64,000 nt of DNA. Origin: Bacillota bacterium (GTDB taxonomy: Bacteria; Bacillota; Clostridia; Acetivibrionales; DSM-1351). Positions 1-8,772 of the stretch are shown one piece after another. The notes under the pieces are model-generated. The model was not told where the DNA came from. It saw only the letters and a list, made by a program, of their open reading frames with translations, and did not search any database. The position numbers and the translations under genes were made by a program. Position 1 is the first letter of the stretch, and each line of letters begins with the position of its first letter. Location of the stretch: NCBI GenBank assembly GCA_023433945.1, contig JAEYTP010000083.1:8682-72681 (forward strand), read 5' to 3'.

Positions 1-7
1 ATTACGG

Positions 8-114
8 TGCTATAATGTCAGTGAATCAGACAGGTAGGCTCGTATACCATACGGGTATGCACTTTTGCGGTCTGATGAACACCCATTATTTAAAATTCTT
101 AAGGAGGATTGGCA
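8..114 (+). promoter_or_regulatory. Promoter -10 and structured leader of the first S-layer gene
   Basis: A TATAAT at 11-16 with an upstream TGC (extended -10) is visible; the -35 box lies outside the window. The leader that follows can fold: ATCAGAC (25-31) is complementary to GTCTGAT (70-76), enclosing a 7-bp hairpin formed by 42-48 and 54-60. A strong SD (AAGGAGGA, 101-108) precedes the ATG at 115. The first bases after the -10 (TGAATCA) recur at the same distance from the -10 of the second S-layer gene, so the two leaders are probably homologous. Confidence 0.65.
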
Positions 115-2967
115 ATGAGAAATTTTAAAAAGCTATCTGCTCTTGTGGTAGCAACTGCTCTCGTACTAACTAGTATAGTACCTGCGTTTGCTTACACACC
201 AGTTAACGATGACAAAGCAGAAATTCTAAGACAGCTTGAGATTTACCAGGGAATAAGCACAGATTCCTTTGTACCAGCGCTTGATCAGGATTTGACAAGA
301 GGCCAGGGTGCATTATTATTAGCTAGATTATTCAACAAAGAAGCAGACATCGAAAAGATGACTGACGCTGAAGCTACAGAAGTACTAAAGGACTTCGCAG
401 ACGGAAGCGATGTACCAGCATATGTTAAGAAGGCAGTTGCTTACTTTGTAGAAAACAAGGTAATTAACGGTGCATCAAACAACGGTGTATTAACAATCGA
501 CGAAGCTGGTTCACTTTACGCAGAACAATTTGCTGCTCTCATTTTGAGACAGATGGGATATCAGGATTCACACTACACTAAGGCTATCGAAGAGCTCGCT
601 GCAGTAGAAGGCGTTGCTGGACTTGACAGCTACACTTCACTCGCTGGAAGCGAAATCAAGAGAGACCATGCGGTAGGAGTTATGTACGGATCACTTACTG
701 GTAAGTACGAAGGCGAAACTGCAACAGTTATCTCAAAGATAGTTGAAGCTAAGCCAAATCTAAAAGAAGTTGCTGAAAAGTATGGATTGATAGAGGCTGT
801 GGTAACAGCTTTTGAAGTAGAAAGCCTATCATCAAATAACCTTAGAGAAGTATTCGTTAAGTTTACTAAGGCATTAGATAAGACTACTGCAGAAGATAAA
901 GCTAACTACACAATTACTGCAAAATCAGGTGCAGCAACTCTTTCTAAAGCTACTCTTTTAGAAGATGGAAAAACAGTTAAGCTCACTCTTGACAGTGCAC
1001 AGCAACAGTCTAATCTTGACATAAAGGTTGCAAACGTGAAGGATTCAGTTGGAACAGTTATAACTACAACTACAAAGAGCATAGTGCTTTTTGATACTTC
1101 TATTCCAGAAGCGACAGAATATAAGTTTACTGGACCAACAACTATAGAAGTTACTTTCTCTGAACCAATAGATTCAGTTGCTTCTTCTTTAACTGTTGTA
1201 GTTGATAATGGTATATACGGTGCATCAGCTAAAGTTAAGACAGGTGATGAGTATACAGTTGAGGTAACACTCGGAACTGTTCTACCTGAGGGAGCTCACT
1301 CAATGAAGATTGGTGGAGCAAAAGACTTTGCTGGTTATACTTCATTAGATAAAACTTTCGAAGTAACTTATGTTAAAGATACTACAGCTCCTACAGTAGC
1401 TATAGAATCAGCAACTCAGACGAAGGTAACATTAAGCTTCAATAAGGCAGTAAAGGGTGATGCGCTTACAACTGCGTACTTCTATCACACATATACTGCA
1501 TATGCACCAGACAGCGTAACTGATGCTGATGGTAATGTAATAGTAGCATCAAATTACTATGATAAAGTAATTGTTAACTTTACAAGCAAGCCGCTACCAG
1601 CAGGGTCAACAAATGTAGTTGTTCTTAAGAAGGTTGGTGACATCTCTATAACAGATAGATACGGAAATGTTATGGCAAACGATACTACATTAACTGCAAA
1701 GATTGAAGCTGATACAACAGCTCCAACTATTACAAAGGTTGAAGCTACTAATGAAAGTACCGTTGTTATAACATTCTCTGAGGATGTAACAGGTGCAAAA
1801 GAGAAGTCTAATTATGTATTTAAGAACTCAGAAGGAAAAACAATCGCAGCTGATAAGTATAATGAGCCAAATTACGATTCAGCAAAGAAGCAGGTTACAG
1901 TAACATTTATAAATCAGCTTACTGGCGGCGCATATAGTGTAGAATTAAAGAATATAAAGGATGCTTCATTAAATGCAAATGCTATGGTTACTGTTGCTCA
2001 CCCATTCACAGTAACTGATAAGACTGCTATAACAACTGCAACTGCAGTAAAGGTTGAAAGCACAGGAACAAATGCAGATATTATATATGTAACATTCCCA
2101 GAAAACATGGCTGTTACAGGAAATAATTCAGTACTAAATCTAAGCAACTACAAGTTAGGTGCAACTGCAGAAGCAGCTACTGAATTACCAGAAGGAACAA
2201 CTATCACAATATTCGGCACAAACGATAAGGTTAAGATAACTGTACCTGGTACAAGTAATACTGACCTTGAATCTAAAAATCTCTATGTAAGAAATGTTGC
2301 AGATGCATCAGGAAATGTTATGACATCAATGTTCTTACAGGTTACGCTTGCTGCAGATACAGCTCCAGTAATTACAGAGGTTAAAACAGTTGCTCTTAAT
2401 AAACTAGAACTTAAGGTTGATAAGCATCTATCATCAGTTAATGCATCAGACATTAAGGTCGGTGGAGAACAAGTAGGACAGGCAACGTTTGTAAACAATA
2501 CTGATGGTACTGCTACAATAACTGTAGTTCTTACAGATGCAACCAAGCTATTAAATAGCGGCGCTCTTCCTACTGAAATAGAGATAACAGATGGTGGTAA
2601 CATCAAGTCAATAACTGGAACAGCGATGGTAGCAAATGCTAATATTGTGGGTGGAGTAACACTTAAGGACGGAATTGCAGCAACTGTTGTTGAAATAAGA
2701 TATGATGAGACGACTGGTAAAATAGAAGTTGAGTTCTCTGAAAATCTTGAAGAAAATACATTTGCAGGTGTTGGTAACAATGGATTCTCAGTAAGTGGTG
2801 GAACGATCACAAGCGCAAAATTAGGAAGTTCTGCGAATATAGTAGAACTCACTAGCTCATCAAATGATTTTAATGCTGAAACCGATGTAATATACACAGC
2901 AGGAAACATTGCAGATGCTGCTGGAAACCTAGTTTCATCATTCACTCATACTGATACATTAAAGTAA
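115..2967 (+). CDS. S-layer protein with N-terminal SLH region and SbsA-like Ig repeats (paralogue 1)
   Basis: Secreted surface-array protein of 950 aa. It begins with a classic signal peptide (MRNFKKLSALVVATALVL, cleavage near AFA). Residues about 30-200 form the SLH region, which in this family binds secondary cell-wall polymer; LTRGQGALLLARLF and FADGSDVPAYVKKAVAYF are SLH-type helices. The rest is about seven Ig-like repeats of the SbsA/Big_5 type, recognisable from recurring 'DTTAPT.. KVT(L/I)SF..AV' strands. The frame can be opened 6 bases earlier at a TTG, but that codon lies in the SD, so ATG 115 is chosen. Lysine is mostly AAG and codon use is biased as in highly expressed genes. It is the close paralogue of the next gene. 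Function as an S-layer subunit is family knowledge; which paralogue forms the main array is unknown. Confidence 0.9.
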   Translation: MRNFKKLSALVVATALVLTSIVPAFAYTPVNDDKAEILRQLEIYQGISTDSFVPALDQDLTRGQGALLLARLFNKEADIEKMTDAEATEVLKDFADGSDVPAYVKKAVAYFVENKVINGASNNGVLTIDEAGSLYAEQFAALILRQMGYQDSHYTKAIEELAAVEGVAGLDSYTSLAGSEIKRDHAVGVMYGSLTGKYEGETATVISKIVEAKPNLKEVAEKYGLIEAVVTAFEVESLSSNNLREVFVKFTKALDKTTAEDKANYTITAKSGAATLSKATLLEDGKTVKLTLDSAQQQSNLDIKVANVKDSVGTVITTTTKSIVLFDTSIPEATEYKFTGPTTIEVTFSEPIDSVASSLTVVVDNGIYGASAKVKTGDEYTVEVTLGTVLPEGAHSMKIGGAKDFAGYTSLDKTFEVTYVKDTTAPTVAIESATQTKVTLSFNKAVKGDALTTAYFYHTYTAYAPDSVTDADGNVIVASNYYDKVIVNFTSKPLPAGSTNVVVLKKVGDISITDRYGNVMANDTTLTAKIEADTTAPTITKVEATNESTVVITFSEDVTGAKEKSNYVFKNSEGKTIAADKYNEPNYDSAKKQVTVTFINQLTGGAYSVELKNIKDASLNANAMVTVAHPFTVTDKTAITTATAVKVESTGTNADIIYVTFPENMAVTGNNSVLNLSNYKLGATAEAATELPEGTTITIFGTNDKVKITVPGTSNTDLESKNLYVRNVADASGNVMTSMFLQVTLAADTAPVITEVKTVALNKLELKVDKHLSSVNASDIKVGGEQVGQATFVNNTDGTATITVVLTDATKLLNSGALPTEIEITDGGNIKSITGTAMVANANIVGGVTLKDGIAATVVEIRYDETTGKIEVEFSENLEENTFAGVGNNGFSVSGGTITSAKLGSSANIVELTSSSNDFNAETDVIYTAGNIADAAGNLVSSFTHTDTLK

Positions 2968-2985
2968 AAATAACAAATAAGTAAT

Positions 2986-3020
2986 AATAAAGGACAGGTT
3001 AATCCTGTCCTTTATTGCAT
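2986..3020 (+). terminator. Rho-independent terminator after S-layer gene 1
   Basis: A 13-bp perfect stem (2986-2998 with 3004-3016, core AAAGGACAGG/CCTGTCCTTT) with a 5-nt loop lies 18 bases after the stop codon. The following T-rich stretch is short, but the stem is strong. It separates the two S-layer genes, so they are transcribed independently. Confidence 0.8.
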
Positions 3021-3056
3021 TTCTATTACAAAATCTTTACACTTAAAACAGCTCAG

Positions 3057-3085
3057 TTGACTGAAAAATTTGCCAGTGATATAAT
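3057..3085 (+). promoter_or_regulatory. Sigma-A promoter of S-layer gene 2
   Basis: TTGACT (3057-3062) and TATAAT (3080-3085) are separated by exactly 17 bases. This predicts a start near 3092 and an untranslated leader of about 155 nt. Confidence 0.85.
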
Positions 3086-3090
3086 ACATT

Positions 3091-3246
3091 TGAATCAAGA
3101 TAGGTAAACTTACCCAATTAATAGGTTGTTGTTACCTATTTTGGCAAATTGGCAATACGAGAAGGGCTATAAATTTGGGAGGCGTAGCTCGACTCTGGAA
3201 ATTTAAGCCCACCCAAAACTAAAATACACAAGGAGGATTTGAGAAC
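3091..3246 (+). promoter_or_regulatory. Long structured 5' leader of S-layer gene 2
   Basis: The leader has two competing pairings. Bases 3132-3140 (TTACCTATT) can pair with 3099-3107 or, through 3134-3140, with 3120-3126 (AATAGGT). A second strong stem pairs 3164-3176 with 3199-3210 (GGGCT..TAAATTT against AAATTTAAGCCC, one bulged A) and encloses a GC-richer loop. The SD AGGAGG is at 3231-3236. No known riboswitch consensus was recognised. Leaders of this kind on S-layer messages often stabilise the mRNA; that role is inferred here. Confidence 0.55.
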
Positions 3247-6138
3247 ATGAGAAATCTCAAAAAGCTTTTGGCGGTTGTAGTTGCTGTAGCATTAGTTCTT
3301 ACTTCAATGACTGCGGCATTTGCTGCAACTACTAACCCACAAGCAGATGCAATTGCTGCCCTCAAGTTAATGCAGGGTAACGATGGCGATATGATGCTTG
3401 ACAATGATCTTGCAAGAGATCAAGCAGTAAAAATAATTATTACATTAACTGGCAATGCTGCAGAAGTTGAAAAATTAACAGCTGCAGATGTTGACGCTGC
3501 ATTAGAAGGATTTGCTGATGCCGCTGCTCTTAAGGCTAGCTGGTCAGCTAAGTGGTATGCTTATGCAGTTAAGAATGGCATAATCGAAGGTTACAAAAAC
3601 GAAGATGGCGAATTAGTAACAGACTTTGCTGGCGTACTTTATGGCAAGCAATTTGCTACAATGCTCATGAAGGCATTTGGTTACAAGGATGTTAATTATG
3701 CTACTTCTGTTACTGAACTTTCAGAACTAGAAGGCAGTAAGGTTGCTGATGAAAAGGCAGACGATGGATTAACAAGAGCAGATGCTATTGCTTACCTATT
3801 TGGAGCATTAACTGCAAAGAATGCAGATGGTAAGACAGTAGTTGAAACTTATGTTGGTTCAGATGCAGCTCTTCTAAAGGCAGCTCAGGATGCTGGTTTG
3901 ATTGCACCTCCAGCACCAGTAAATTTAGCTGTTGATACTGTATCATCAAATAACCTTAGAGAAATCTTTGTTACGTTTAACAAGGAAGTAAATAAGGATA
4001 CTATTACTACAGCTAACTTTACAGCAGATTCAAAGATAGTTGCTGCAACTCTTCTTGATGACAAGATGACAGTTAAGCTAACAATAGCTGATCCTGCTGC
4101 TGCTACTTCTAATTTTCAGCAGAGCACTATTGATCTTGTAGTTAAGAATGTTAAGGACGCTGCTGGAAATGCAATAGCTGAAACAAAGAAGTCAGTTACT
4201 TTATTTGATACAGCTATACCAGAAGCAATAGATTATAAGTTCACTGGTCCACAAACAATCGAAATTACAATGTCAGAACCTGTGTGCCCAACTCATTCAG
4301 CAGTTACTGCTGTGCTTGATAATGGTATATACGGTGCAAAAGCAGAAGTTAAAGCGGATGAAAAGACTATAGTCGTTTCATTAGGAACAGTTATTCCAGA
4401 AGGTGCACATAAGTTAGTTGTTAAGGGTGCTAAAGACTTTGCTAACTATCAGATGTTAGATAAGGAATTTGCAATTACTTATACAAAGGACTCAAGTGTT
4501 CCAACTGTAACTGTAGCTTCAGCTACACAGACAAAGGTTACACTTAATTTCTCAAAGGCAGTTAAGTTTGAATGGGCTTCACCAAATACTGCTGCAACAT
4601 ATTTCTATCATACATATACAGCATACCAACCAGATGCTGTTAAGGATGCTAGTGGCAATGCTATCGTATCAGGCTCATTCTATGATAAGGTAGTACTTGA
4701 CTTTACAACTAAGCCATTACCAGCTGGTGATACTAAGGTTGTTGTTGTTAATAAGGTTGGAGACAAGTATGTAACAGATAGATATGGTATCACTCTTGGT
4801 TCAGATGTTATACTTACAGCTAATATTTCTACAGACAATACTCCTCCAACAATTGCAAAGGTTGAGGCGGTTAGAGAATCTTCAGTAGAAATTACATTCT
4901 CAGAAGATGTAACAGGAGCAGATACTAAGGCTAGCTATGTATTCAAGAAGGCAGATGGAACAGTAATTGATGGTAGCAAGTACTCACTAGGTACTTACAA
5001 TTCTACTACAAATAAGCAAGTAGTAACATTCACACCTGCTTTAGCTGGTGGAGCTTATAGCGTAGAAGTTAAGGATATTAAGGATAAGTCAGTAAGCACT
5101 AATGCAATGGTTGTAGTACCAGTATCATTTACAGTAACTGATAAGACTGCAATAGTCACAGTATCAGCCGTTACAGTTGTTAATGGAAATGTTCTATATG
5201 TAACATATCCAGAAAACATGATGACAACTGGTGCAAACTCAGTATTAGAAAAGGCTAATTACATGTGGGGTAGCACTGCAGAAACTGCATCCCCTGTAAC
5301 AAATGCTGCAATTTCAGTGTTTGGAACAGCTGACAAAGTTAAGATTGAATTCCCAGCTGGATATAATATTCCAGTTGGTCAATACCTCTATGTTAAGAAC
5401 GTTGCAGATGCAGCTGGTAATGTAATAGAAGCTATGTTCCTTAAACCAGTTATTGGTGCTGATAGTGCTCCAAAGGTAACAGGAATAAAGACAGTTGCTC
5501 TAAACAAGATGGAAATAACTCTTAACAAGGAAATTAATTCTATTGATGCTGGTAACATAGAAGTTAATGGTAAGTTAGTAGCTCAGGCTTCTTATGTAAA
5601 TAAGGATGGAAAGGCTACAATTACAGTTATTCTTACCGATGATAATAAGCTGGCAAATGAAGGCGAAGTTCCTTCATCAGTTAACATCACTGGTAGTACA
5701 GTTAACATCAAGTCTATGACAGGTGTTGCAATGGCAACTGGCTCAGCACTTACAGTTGGAGCTGTAAGTGATGTAACTTCAGTTAGCGATGGTGTTGCTC
5801 CTGCTGTTAAGGATGTATACTATGTAACAGGTTCTGGTGTAATCTGCGTAAGATTCACAGAAGAAATTAAGTCTGAAACAATTGCTCTACTTGGCGCAAA
5901 TGGCTTCAAGGTTGGCGATAAGACAGTAACTGGTGCTGCTATTCAGAGCTCTACTGCTGGTACAACAGGTGCAGCAATCGTTGTTCTATATGGTGACTTT
6001 GGAACAGAAGATACTGCTGGAGCATTGGATGTAACTTATACTCCTGGAAACATTACAGACAAATCTGGAAATGCACTTGCTGCATTTACAAGAACGGATG
6101 ATTTAAAGAAGGTTGGAGCTTACTCTGATATTCCATAA
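3247..6138 (+). CDS. S-layer protein with SLH region and SbsA-like Ig repeats (paralogue 2)
   Basis: 963-aa secreted protein with the same architecture as its upstream neighbour: signal peptide (MRNLKKLLAVVVAVALVL, cleavage near AFA), SLH region to about residue 200, then about seven Ig-like repeats of the SbsA type. Long stretches align with the first gene (for example KFTGP.TIE.T.SEP, LDNGIYGA, ATQTKVTL, YFYHTYTAY), which indicates tandem duplication followed by divergence. Unlike paralogue 1 it carries two cysteines (in SEPVCPTHS and in GVICVRF). It has its own strong promoter, long leader and terminator. It probably forms or contributes to the S-layer lattice; its precise role relative to paralogue 1 cannot be read from sequence. 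Confidence 0.9.
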   Translation: MRNLKKLLAVVVAVALVLTSMTAAFAATTNPQADAIAALKLMQGNDGDMMLDNDLARDQAVKIIITLTGNAAEVEKLTAADVDAALEGFADAAALKASWSAKWYAYAVKNGIIEGYKNEDGELVTDFAGVLYGKQFATMLMKAFGYKDVNYATSVTELSELEGSKVADEKADDGLTRADAIAYLFGALTAKNADGKTVVETYVGSDAALLKAAQDAGLIAPPAPVNLAVDTVSSNNLREIFVTFNKEVNKDTITTANFTADSKIVAATLLDDKMTVKLTIADPAAATSNFQQSTIDLVVKNVKDAAGNAIAETKKSVTLFDTAIPEAIDYKFTGPQTIEITMSEPVCPTHSAVTAVLDNGIYGAKAEVKADEKTIVVSLGTVIPEGAHKLVVKGAKDFANYQMLDKEFAITYTKDSSVPTVTVASATQTKVTLNFSKAVKFEWASPNTAATYFYHTYTAYQPDAVKDASGNAIVSGSFYDKVVLDFTTKPLPAGDTKVVVVNKVGDKYVTDRYGITLGSDVILTANISTDNTPPTIAKVEAVRESSVEITFSEDVTGADTKASYVFKKADGTVIDGSKYSLGTYNSTTNKQVVTFTPALAGGAYSVEVKDIKDKSVSTNAMVVVPVSFTVTDKTAIVTVSAVTVVNGNVLYVTYPENMMTTGANSVLEKANYMWGSTAETASPVTNAAISVFGTADKVKIEFPAGYNIPVGQYLYVKNVADAAGNVIEAMFLKPVIGADSAPKVTGIKTVALNKMEITLNKEINSIDAGNIEVNGKLVAQASYVNKDGKATITVILTDDNKLANEGEVPSSVNITGSTVNIKSMTGVAMATGSALTVGAVSDVTSVSDGVAPAVKDVYYVTGSGVICVRFTEEIKSETIALLGANGFKVGDKTVTGAAIQSSTAGTTGAAIVVLYGDFGTEDTAGALDVTYTPGNITDKSGNALAAFTRTDDLKKVGAYSDIP

Positions 6139-6185
6139 ACATTTATGTTGTAATGTTGCAGTAAAATAAATATTGATATATTTTT

Positions 6186-6226
6186 CTGGCAGATTATCGA
6201 AAGGTAGTCTGCCAGTTTTATTTTTA
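6186..6226 (+). terminator. Strong Rho-independent terminator after S-layer gene 2
   Basis: A 13-bp stem (CTGGCAGATTATC with GGTAGTCTGCCAG, two G-U pairs) is closed by a GAAA tetraloop and followed by TTTTATTTTT. It is a textbook intrinsic terminator. Confidence 0.92.
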
Positions 6227-6382
6227 TGGCTCTATGTCAATTGTTGGGGTGGGGCTCTAGTAATTTAAATTTTTTAAGATGTAATTTTAAAGTTCCTGGT
6301 AAGAACATTATAATTACCTGTTTCTTTAAAGTGATATATGTTATTATAAAATAAAGAAACATTGCTAAGGGGGAGATTAACA

Positions 6383-8674
6383 TTGAACAAAAGAAAAGTT
6401 CTAGCGGGTATTCTTGCAATTACATTTTTATTAACTAGTTTTTTATCAGTATTTGCGGCAGATAACAATATCTTAACTAAGCCCACAATTGAGGAAAAGA
6501 CTAAAGTCCTCAATAGTCTAGGGATTATTTCTGGCGACGGAAAGGGAAATTACAACTTGTCTTCTCAACTACTGAGGGCAGAAGCAGCGACAATTATAGT
6601 AAATTTAATGTCTATGGATACACATATAAAGGAAAATATAAACAAATATAAAACTACTTCATATAAGGATGTAAAATCAACAGACTGGTTTGTATATAAT
6701 GTGTCTTATTGTGAGCAGAACAATATCATGAGCGGGATTGGGAATTCAAAATTTGGACCAACACTATTTATCTCAGAAAAAGCTGTACTAACAATGCTAA
6801 TGAGGGTACTAGGCTATAATGATAGCTATGGAGACTTTGAATGGAATACAGTTTATAAAAAGGCATATGAGATTGGTTTGGTTGACGACCCAATATATGA
6901 AACATTGAGTGACGATAATACTCATTATTTGAGAAGTGATGTTATTGGTGTTATATATAAGGCATTAACCCTCAATATAAAGAATGAAAATTATTCTTTA
7001 CTACAGAAATTAGTTAATAATGGTCTTAAAGATCATAAAACAGCATATGACACAGGATTACTTAAGGACAGCGTTTTCGCTCAAATTGATCAAATGACTA
7101 CTTTAAGTGAAACAAGAATATCTGTAATGTTCAATGAAAATATCTCTGGATTATCAACTTCATCTATAGAAATATATGAGAAGGATAAGAGATCAATTAG
7201 GCTTAAAGCTGAACTTATGTTGCAGCAAGATAAAAAAATAACAATTAAGACCGAAAAACAGCAACCGAATAAGGAATATGTTGTAGAAGTATTTGGTGGA
7301 GTAGATAATGAGGGCAATAAATCAAGAGTAATTTCAGGTTCCTTTAAAGGATACAAACCAACTGAAATTGTTTCAGACTTCTTTAAAATAAGTAGTATTC
7401 AAAGTGTCGGGCGAAGTGAGATAAAAGTATACTTTACTCACCCCATTAATGAGAATAGCGAAATTGCTTCGTACTACTCAATAACTGAAAATGGTAATCC
7501 ATTTATACAAGGAACTAGTAGTAATCTTAATGTAAATTTACTCGAGTATCAAAATAATGGAATATCTATAACATTAAAAGATAAAGTATTTAATCCAGAA
7601 AACGAGTATAAATTGAGTGTATCCGGTAAGTTGATTAGTACATATGGAACAAATTTGTATGACGGACTAGGAGATGAAATTATATTTATACCTAACGATA
7701 AAGTAGACCAAAGTTTGGATGTAGAAACAATTACTTCAACTAGTAATAATACAGTCCAACTGAACTTTAATAGGGAGATAAATCCAATATTGGCTCAACA
7801 AGTATTTAACTACTATATTACAGACTGGAATAACAATCCCATACAGATAAAAAAAGCAACTTTAACAGATAGCATTAATGGCATGGGGAAAAGTGTTACT
7901 CTGACTTTAGGCTCAACGCTTGAAAAATTGAAGAACTATAATCTAATGATAAATACTCTTAATGACATAACTAAGCAATATAAAATTGAGGAAAAATCAT
8001 ATACTTTTAATGGCAACTATCCTGAATATGTAGAATTTAAGGTCTCTAACATTAGCGTAGTAGATTCAGGTACAATTATTATTAATTTTAATAAAGGTAT
8101 CGATGTAACATCTGCAACAGATATTTCAAGTTATACAATTCAAGAGATGGGGTCAACATATAGGAGCTTTCAACCTGATAATGTATACTTTTCAAAAGAT
8201 AATCCACAGCAAGTAAAATTATACTTTAAATCAGATAAAGCTTTAAAAGGTGGAGTACAATATGGATTGAGGATATACCCATCTTTTAGGGACTATACAG
8301 GGACAAATATAAATAAACTTATTGATTACAATTTTGTACCTAATAACATAGTAAAAGCAATCCCTATGATAGCAAAATCGGTTATAATATCTAAGGATAG
8401 CGTAAAAATATCTTTCTTTAATAAAGATATATCATTAAATGCTCCTAATTCCTCAGCGCAAAATTACTTTTTGGAATATACAGTAAACGGTGAAAATATA
8501 AAAAAGGTACCTATCGCAGTAACATATATTGATACCTCAAATATTATATTAAAATTTGATTTATTAGATTATACACAGACGTATACTATAAAATGCAAAA
8601 CCATCAAAGACTATGCAGGTGAGACATGGGCAGAGCCTGATAAATTAAAATCAGTAGTAATTATGGGTCAATAA
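6383..8674 (+). CDS. SLH-domain surface protein with Ig-like repeats (diverged third copy)
   Basis: 763-aa secreted protein. A TTG start at 6383 is preceded by AAGGGGGA with 8-base spacing; the frame is open 21 bases further upstream, but that region contains the SD. Signal peptide MNKRKVLAGILAITFLLTSF is followed by cleavage near VFA. SLH motifs (SYKDVKSTDWFVYNVSYCEQ, LRSDVIGVIYKAL) occupy about residues 30-200. About five SbsA/Big_5 type Ig repeats follow (ISVMFNENISG, IKVYFTHPIN, VQLNFNREIN, IIINFNKGID, VKISFFNKDI). Codon use is more AT-rich and less biased than in the two preceding genes, so it is probably less abundant. It lies just before the glycan locus. It is a wall-anchored surface protein; a specific function is not apparent. 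Confidence 0.85.
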   Translation: MNKRKVLAGILAITFLLTSFLSVFAADNNILTKPTIEEKTKVLNSLGIISGDGKGNYNLSSQLLRAEAATIIVNLMSMDTHIKENINKYKTTSYKDVKSTDWFVYNVSYCEQNNIMSGIGNSKFGPTLFISEKAVLTMLMRVLGYNDSYGDFEWNTVYKKAYEIGLVDDPIYETLSDDNTHYLRSDVIGVIYKALTLNIKNENYSLLQKLVNNGLKDHKTAYDTGLLKDSVFAQIDQMTTLSETRISVMFNENISGLSTSSIEIYEKDKRSIRLKAELMLQQDKKITIKTEKQQPNKEYVVEVFGGVDNEGNKSRVISGSFKGYKPTEIVSDFFKISSIQSVGRSEIKVYFTHPINENSEIASYYSITENGNPFIQGTSSNLNVNLLEYQNNGISITLKDKVFNPENEYKLSVSGKLISTYGTNLYDGLGDEIIFIPNDKVDQSLDVETITSTSNNTVQLNFNREINPILAQQVFNYYITDWNNNPIQIKKATLTDSINGMGKSVTLTLGSTLEKLKNYNLMINTLNDITKQYKIEEKSYTFNGNYPEYVEFKVSNISVVDSGTIIINFNKGIDVTSATDISSYTIQEMGSTYRSFQPDNVYFSKDNPQQVKLYFKSDKALKGGVQYGLRIYPSFRDYTGTNINKLIDYNFVPNNIVKAIPMIAKSVIISKDSVKISFFNKDISLNAPNSSAQNYFLEYTVNGENIKKVPIAVTYIDTSNIILKFDLLDYTQTYTIKCKTIKDYAGETWAEPDKLKSVVIMGQ

Positions 8675-8711
8675 ATAAACTTAAAATATGTAACAGAAGT
8701 GTTAAACAACA

Positions 8712-8758
8712 AAAATACCAAGCTAACTATGTTATATCCATAATTAGCTTGGTATTTT
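8712..8758. terminator. Bidirectional terminator between converging genes
   Basis: A 15-bp perfect inverted repeat (AAAATACCAAGCTAA / TTAGCTTGGTATTTT) is flanked by A-runs on one side and T-runs on the other, between the + strand SLH gene and the - strand ligase-like gene. It can terminate both. Confidence 0.88.
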
Positions 8759-8772
8759 ATATAGCTGATTTA

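Noticed and set aside
17..114. Possible c-di-GMP riboswitch in the S-layer leader (AGGTAGG stretch)
   Set aside because: The conserved GEMM core blocks are missing; only a short resemblance is present.
2283..2945. A 220-codon open frame on the - strand inside S-layer gene 1
   Set aside because: It is antisense to a clear highly expressed gene, has no SD and its composition (Ser/Thr/Ile/Val repeats) mirrors the repeat structure of the S-layer gene.
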